Shown: piece by piece, positions 60,516 through 64,000 of the stretch
Position numbering within the stretch: the stretch's first letter is position 1
Layout of the letters: each line of letters starts with the position of its first letter
Assembly: GCF_000471905.2 (NCBI RefSeq)
Contig: NW_006499364.1
Span: forward strand, 3,080,213-3,144,212
Direction of reading: 5' to 3'
Source of the DNA: Amborella trichopoda
Lineage: Eukaryota; Streptophyta; Magnoliopsida; Amborellales; Amborellaceae
Length of the DNA stretch: 64,000 bases
Position numbers and translations under genes: made by a program
Notes under the pieces: model-generated
What the model was told of the DNA's origin: nothing
Database searches by the model: none
The model's input: the letters and a program-made list of their open reading frames with translations, nothing else

Positions 60516-61097
60516 CTATGTATGGCGATGTCCATGGGCCGGCAAAACGTGGCGAAGGATGGGGCGTGGCTTGTGGTACTTGTTGAAACCCAAATCCTCC
60601 AGAATAACAGTGAGGTCCATGTTGTTTTGTGGAAGGCCATCCAATGTGAACAGGGCAGGCTTTCTATCATTGGCCAGCTCCTTGCTAGGGCAATCCCTTT
60701 TGTATGTTTGATATACACGTCGAATGGATCCTAGGTCGTATGTTAGACATACACGCCAAATGAGGTATTTGGCTTGTATGTTTGACATACACGTCGAATG
60801 GACTGAGGCTAACTTCTTGGAGTGGCTCTGCTTTATCTTCTGGCCTGTAACCATCCTCTTACTTGTCAGATGAATTAAAGCTAACTCTCCAAGTGGTTTC
60901 ACTTCGTCTTCATGAGGAGGTCCTTCCTTTGGTGGGTTTGCTTCTTCCTCATGGGACAGGCATTTGTTTTGGCCTGTAACCGTCCTCTTACTCTCAGATG
61001 CAAGAGCACAAGTTTTCGTTTGTAACCATTCTCTTATCCTTAGATGCAAGAGACTTGTAACCTCCCTAGTAATGGGTTCTTGTAACTTGTAACTCAT
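60516..61097 (-). CDS. Post-integrase ORF of element E, 193 codons, unknown function
   Basis: It starts about 90 bp after the end of pol in the same direction. The product is hydrophilic with NKCLSHEEEANPPKEGPPHE, KKLASVHSTCMSNIQ and LPQNNMDLTVILEDLGFNKY. Matching pieces occur in B-C (20588-21035). It includes internal repeats around ctcagatg and catccgacgtgta-type words. No family is recognised. It is uninterrupted in a copy whose RT is deleted, which could be chance. Confidence 0.4.
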   Translation of the reverse strand: MSYKLQEPITREVTSLLHLRIREWLQTKTCALASESKRTVTGQNKCLSHEEEANPPKEGPPHEDEVKPLGELALIHLTSKRMVTGQKIKQSHSKKLASVHSTCMSNIQAKYLIWRVCLTYDLGSIRRVYQTYKRDCPSKELANDRKPALFTLDGLPQNNMDLTVILEDLGFNKYHKPRPILRHVLPAHGHRHT

Positions 61098-61185
61098 TTT
61101 TACTGCAATATAAAGAAAAAAGTTAGCATTTTGTTTGGACTATCTTTCTTGTTTTCGTACTGAGTCCCTTTCTTATAAATATGCA

Positions 61186-62700
61186 TCACAGATAATACTT
61201 CTTTAGGTATCGCCCATTGATAGGGGGCATCACCTCTTCTCCACCAGGATGTGCTAGTATGTAGCCCCATAAGGCGAGACCTTTTTTACTATAAAGGGAC
61301 CTTCCCACTTGGGCTCAAACTTCCCTTTATGTCAGCCATGCATAACAATAGGCCTCTTGACAGCTAAGACTAAATCACCACGGGTGAATGAGTGGATCTT
61401 GACAGACTTATCAAAATCCCTCTTCATTATCCCTTGGTTTACATCAAGGTTTTGCTGAGCCTCTAGTCTCTTTCCATCGAGTGCATCCAATTCTTGATAC
61501 CAAAGCTTGACTCTCTCATCTTTGGTTATTCCCTGGTGAATAGAGACTCGCAATGAAGGGATTTGTATTTCGAGAGGTAAAACTGCTTCACCCCCATAAA
61601 CCAGAGAATAAGGAGTGTAATCACTAGCATTTCGTATAGTAGTGCAATAAGCCCAGAATGCTTCGGGAAGTTTCTCATGTCAGTTTTTCCTTGTTTTTTA
61701 TACTGACTTTCTTAGAACATTGCATAGATTCTTATTGAAAGCCTCAGCTAATCCATTCGCCCGACGGTGATATATAGTCGAGCACCTCCATTCAAAACTG
61801 ATTTCGATCAATGTGATGACTCCTAAATTGAGGGCCATTGTCAGATATGATCCTGTCGGGCACTCTGAAGCGATATATGATATGATGTCGAACAAAGTAG
61901 GCCACCGTTGTCATAGGAACTTGCTTAAGGGGGACTGCTTCAGCCCACTTAGAGAAATAATCTGTTGCAGCTAGGATGAAAACATGGCTCATTGCGGAAG
62001 GGGGGTCAAGGGGCCCTACGATATCCATACCCCATTGTGAGAAGGGCCATGACACAACCGTAGGGTGTAAGGGCTTTGGAGGCTGGTGAACCAGGCTGGA
62101 GTGTATTTGGCATACCTGGCACTTTTTAACGTAGCTTACGGAATTGACGATCATAGAAGGCCAATAGTATCCCAACCTGCCTATTCATTCATAGAGCTTA
62201 GGACCGAATTGGTGCAGCCCACAAATGCCTGAGTGGACTTCTTCTAAGACCTTATTTACCTCTTGGGTGTCGACACATCTCAAAAAAATGCCGTCAAATG
62301 ACCATCTAAAGAGAGAAACACCTTCGAGGAAGGTATACTTGGTGAACATTCGACGTATATTGTTGCGTTCGGCACGATCTTCTGAGAGCTTGTCATGTTT
62401 TAGGAAACTAGTAATGGGGTCTCTCCAATCTTCGACCTGCTAAATTTCTACGCTTATTGGGTCAAAGAATTGTGGTTCTTGATTTTGACCTTTAGCTCCT
62501 CGACTCTGAGCTATTACTTGTTCGATCTTGATTACTTCTTTGGCCGATAAAAGTGCTCCAAATGGATAAGGAGGAAACTCGGGGAAGATATTTCTTTCAT
62601 CATCCGCATCGACTTCAGTTCTTAGCTTGATGTGTCTCCATTCTGCCGCCCAAATAAGCGTGGGTCTTGATGAGGACAACTGAATTGTAGCATCGAGTTT
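61186..62700 (-). pseudogene. pol: Integrase and upstream spacer of element E
   Basis: The spacer (62679-62440) has IWAAEWRHIKLRTEVDADDE, then EVHSGICGL and CQVCQIHSSLVH (zinc part). The core 62175-61792 includes QWGMDIVGPLDPPSAM, TDYFSKWAEAVPLKQVP and RIISDNGPQFRSHH with both catalytic Asp intact. It then shifts frame to 61895-61698 with GLAEAFNKNLCNVL, the catalytic Glu. The C-terminal part is 61553-61332. The pol stop is TGA at 61188-61186. Confidence 0.85.
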
Positions 62701-63165
62701 CGCAAGTGCATCAGCCTACGAATTTAGCCTCCTAAGGATGTGACTCAAGGCTACGTCTTCGAATTGGGCCATATACGATTTTGCTTTATCGTGTTAGGGC
62801 TTGAGGGTGTCTATTCTTACATCATAAATCCCTTTGAGCTGTCAGATAACCAACTCAGAGTCGCCGTAGATCTTGAGCTGCTCCAAGTCGAGATCGAAAG
62901 CTATCTCGAGTCCGATTATAAGGGCTTGATATTCTTCTTCATTATGAGAACCGGCTTGAGCGATAGAGACTGAAAGTGGCAGTATTTCTCCTGTAGGAGT
63001 CAGGAATACTATTTCGGCACCTCCTCGTCTTGATTGGAAGGCTCCATCGAAGTATAATTCCCACACAAGAGCAAGGTGGGCACATAATACTTCTTCATCA
63101 TGGAGGTCACTTGATACTTCTTCGGTCGGCATGGGGTGTGCTGCTAGAAAGTCAGCCAAGGCATG
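62700..63165 (-). pseudogene. pol: Second RNase H of element E
   Basis: The open frame carries ALADFLAAHP, LYFDGAFQSRRGGAEIVFL, SHNEEEYQALIIGLEIA (with Glu before Tyr, unlike B-C) and LEQLKIYGDSELVI, then a stop at 62842 and a tail to about 62700. All visible catalytic positions up to the stop are kept. Confidence 0.85.
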
Positions 63166-63725
63166 GCCCTTGATGGCCTTTTGTGGGACATATGTGACAT
63201 CAAACTCCATCAGCAATAATGCCCACTTAGCAAGTTGTCTTGACAAATATGAGCGTGTCATGAGAAATTTTATAGAATCGGCTTTTGATATAAGTTTCAC
63301 TGCATGACCAACTAAGTAATGGTGGAGTTTTTATACTTTGAAGATCAGACCCAGACACATCTTCTCAATGGGGGGATAGATCCTCTCAGCTCCTTGCATC
63401 TTATGGCTGAGGTAGCATAACGCAGCCTCCTTTCCCTCTTCATTATTTTGTGTCAACAATGCTCCGAGTGACTCATCTAAAACAGTCACGTACGGAATGC
63501 GGGTTTCCCCAATACTGGTGTAGAGAGCACTGGTGGGTTGAGTAGATAATCTTTGATGTCGTCATGGGCTGCCTGACATGCTTCATCCCAGATGAATGGG
63601 GTATCTTTCTTTAGCAGATGTGCAAAGGGTTTACAATGATTTGAGAGGTTCGAGATGAACCTGCGAATGTATGCCAGTTGGACTTGAAGAAAGCGCAGTT
63701 CTCGAAGTCTAGTGAGTGATGGCAT
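63166..63725 (-). pseudogene. pol: RT connection and first RNase H of element E
   Basis: 63725-63486 holds the connection region (LAYIRRFISNLSNHCKPF, DIKDYLLNPPVLSTPVLGK). The RNase H continues in another frame through 63480-63310 and ends with KLISKADSIKFLMTRSYL and LLLMEFDVTYVPQKAIKGH. It is collinear with 17840-18400 of B-C. Confidence 0.8.
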
Positions 63726-64000
63726 TTCTTAGATTGCTTTGATCTTAATTGGCTCAACTTCAAGCCCTCGATGTCTGACGATAAACCCCAAGAATTTTTC
63801 GACTTCTATTTGACTGGTTTGATAGTTGGATCGATGCCGAGATGGTTAACTGCTACTTGAGGGTCTAACCCATGCATCTCATGATAGTGCCAAGCAAAGA
63901 CGTCTCGGTTTGGTTTCAAGAAGGTGGTGAAATCTTCTTTTTCTCCCGGAGACATATTCGCTAAAATGAAAGTGGGTTTGGGATCCGCTTCGTCTCCAAG
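63726..64000 (-). pseudogene. pol: Reverse transcriptase of element E with the core deleted
   Basis: The minus strand from 64000 reads the RT start (PKPTFILANMSPGEKEDFTT, NRDVFAWHYHEMHGLDPQ, HLGIDPTIKP). At about 63793-63800 it jumps to the RT end (FLGFIVRHRGLEVEPIKIKAI). Compared with B-C (about 17210 to 17735) some 525 bases with the fingers, palm and YVDD are gone. The joint lies in a run like gaaaaattcttgggg, where both sides have an aa-ttcttgggg context. Confidence 0.8.

Larger units (their letters stand above)
57200..64000 (-). mobile_element. Tat-lineage element E (partial, runs off the right edge)
   Basis: The order is that of element B-C in reverse: RT remnant, RNase H 1, RNase H 2, integrase, post-integrase ORF, antisense unit, tandem repeats and 3' region. 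Homology to B-C runs from about 57250/24240 to 64000/17000. No 3' LTR is found; the element ends at the 40-bp array. Together with B-C it forms an inverted pair about 33 kb apart. Confidence 0.8.

Overview
This window looks like intergenic, repeat-packed DNA from the nuclear genome of a flowering plant. I find no intact host gene, rRNA, tRNA, CRISPR array or prokaryote-like operon. Almost every base can be assigned to old, mutated, mutually nested Ty3/gypsy LTR retrotransposons of two lineages. One is Tat/Ogre-like: very long LTRs, a tRNA-Arg-type primer site, a pol with a second RNase H, and an antisense gene unit. The other is a chromovirus of Tekay/Del type: CCHC gag, an integrase followed by a chromodomain, and LTRs starting TGTAAGG.

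Layout. 1-4541: 5' LTR and leader of a minus-strand Tat element (A) that runs off the left edge. 4542-9375 and 27960-28157: a decayed plus-strand gene with plant mobile domain (PMD) features, preceded by its own TATA box. It is probably the antisense gene of minus-strand Tat element D. 9376-27959: a complete plus-strand Tat element (B-C) with two LTRs, PBS, gag, RT, two RNase H domains and integrase. It lies between perfect 5-bp duplications GTGAC and splits the PMD gene without shifting its reading frame. 28158-36777: gag and protease of element D, then its 5' LTR. 36778-46319: a Tekay-type element that keeps gag but has tandem repeats where pol should be; D sits in its 5' LTR. 46324-50986: a minus-strand chromovirus with half an RT, RNase H, integrase and chromodomain. 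Its 3' LTR holds a (TTA)n/(GTT)n microsatellite and a 43-base assembly gap. 50987-56520: a minus-strand Tekay LTR split by a plus-strand one. 56530-57200: a 40-bp tandem array. 57200-64000: a second Tat element (E, minus), close kin of B-C, with a deletion through the RT core.

How the parts relate. The inferred order is: Tekay element 1 first, then D into its 5' LTR, then A and B-C independently into D. The Tat copies divide the functions: B-C and E carry pol but no PMD gene, while D carries gag, protease and the PMD gene but no RT, RNase H or integrase. All three keep a TATA-box unit antisense to gag-pol.

The least expected signals are structural. The Tat LTRs hold 12-13 tandem hairpins just downstream of the LTR promoter, so inside the predicted RNA leader, and their arms vary in a compensatory way. 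The Tekay LTRs hold another repeated hairpin that keeps its fold but not its sequence between two families, plus a repeat of about 195-200 bp. All comparisons were made by eye; no alignment or search was run.
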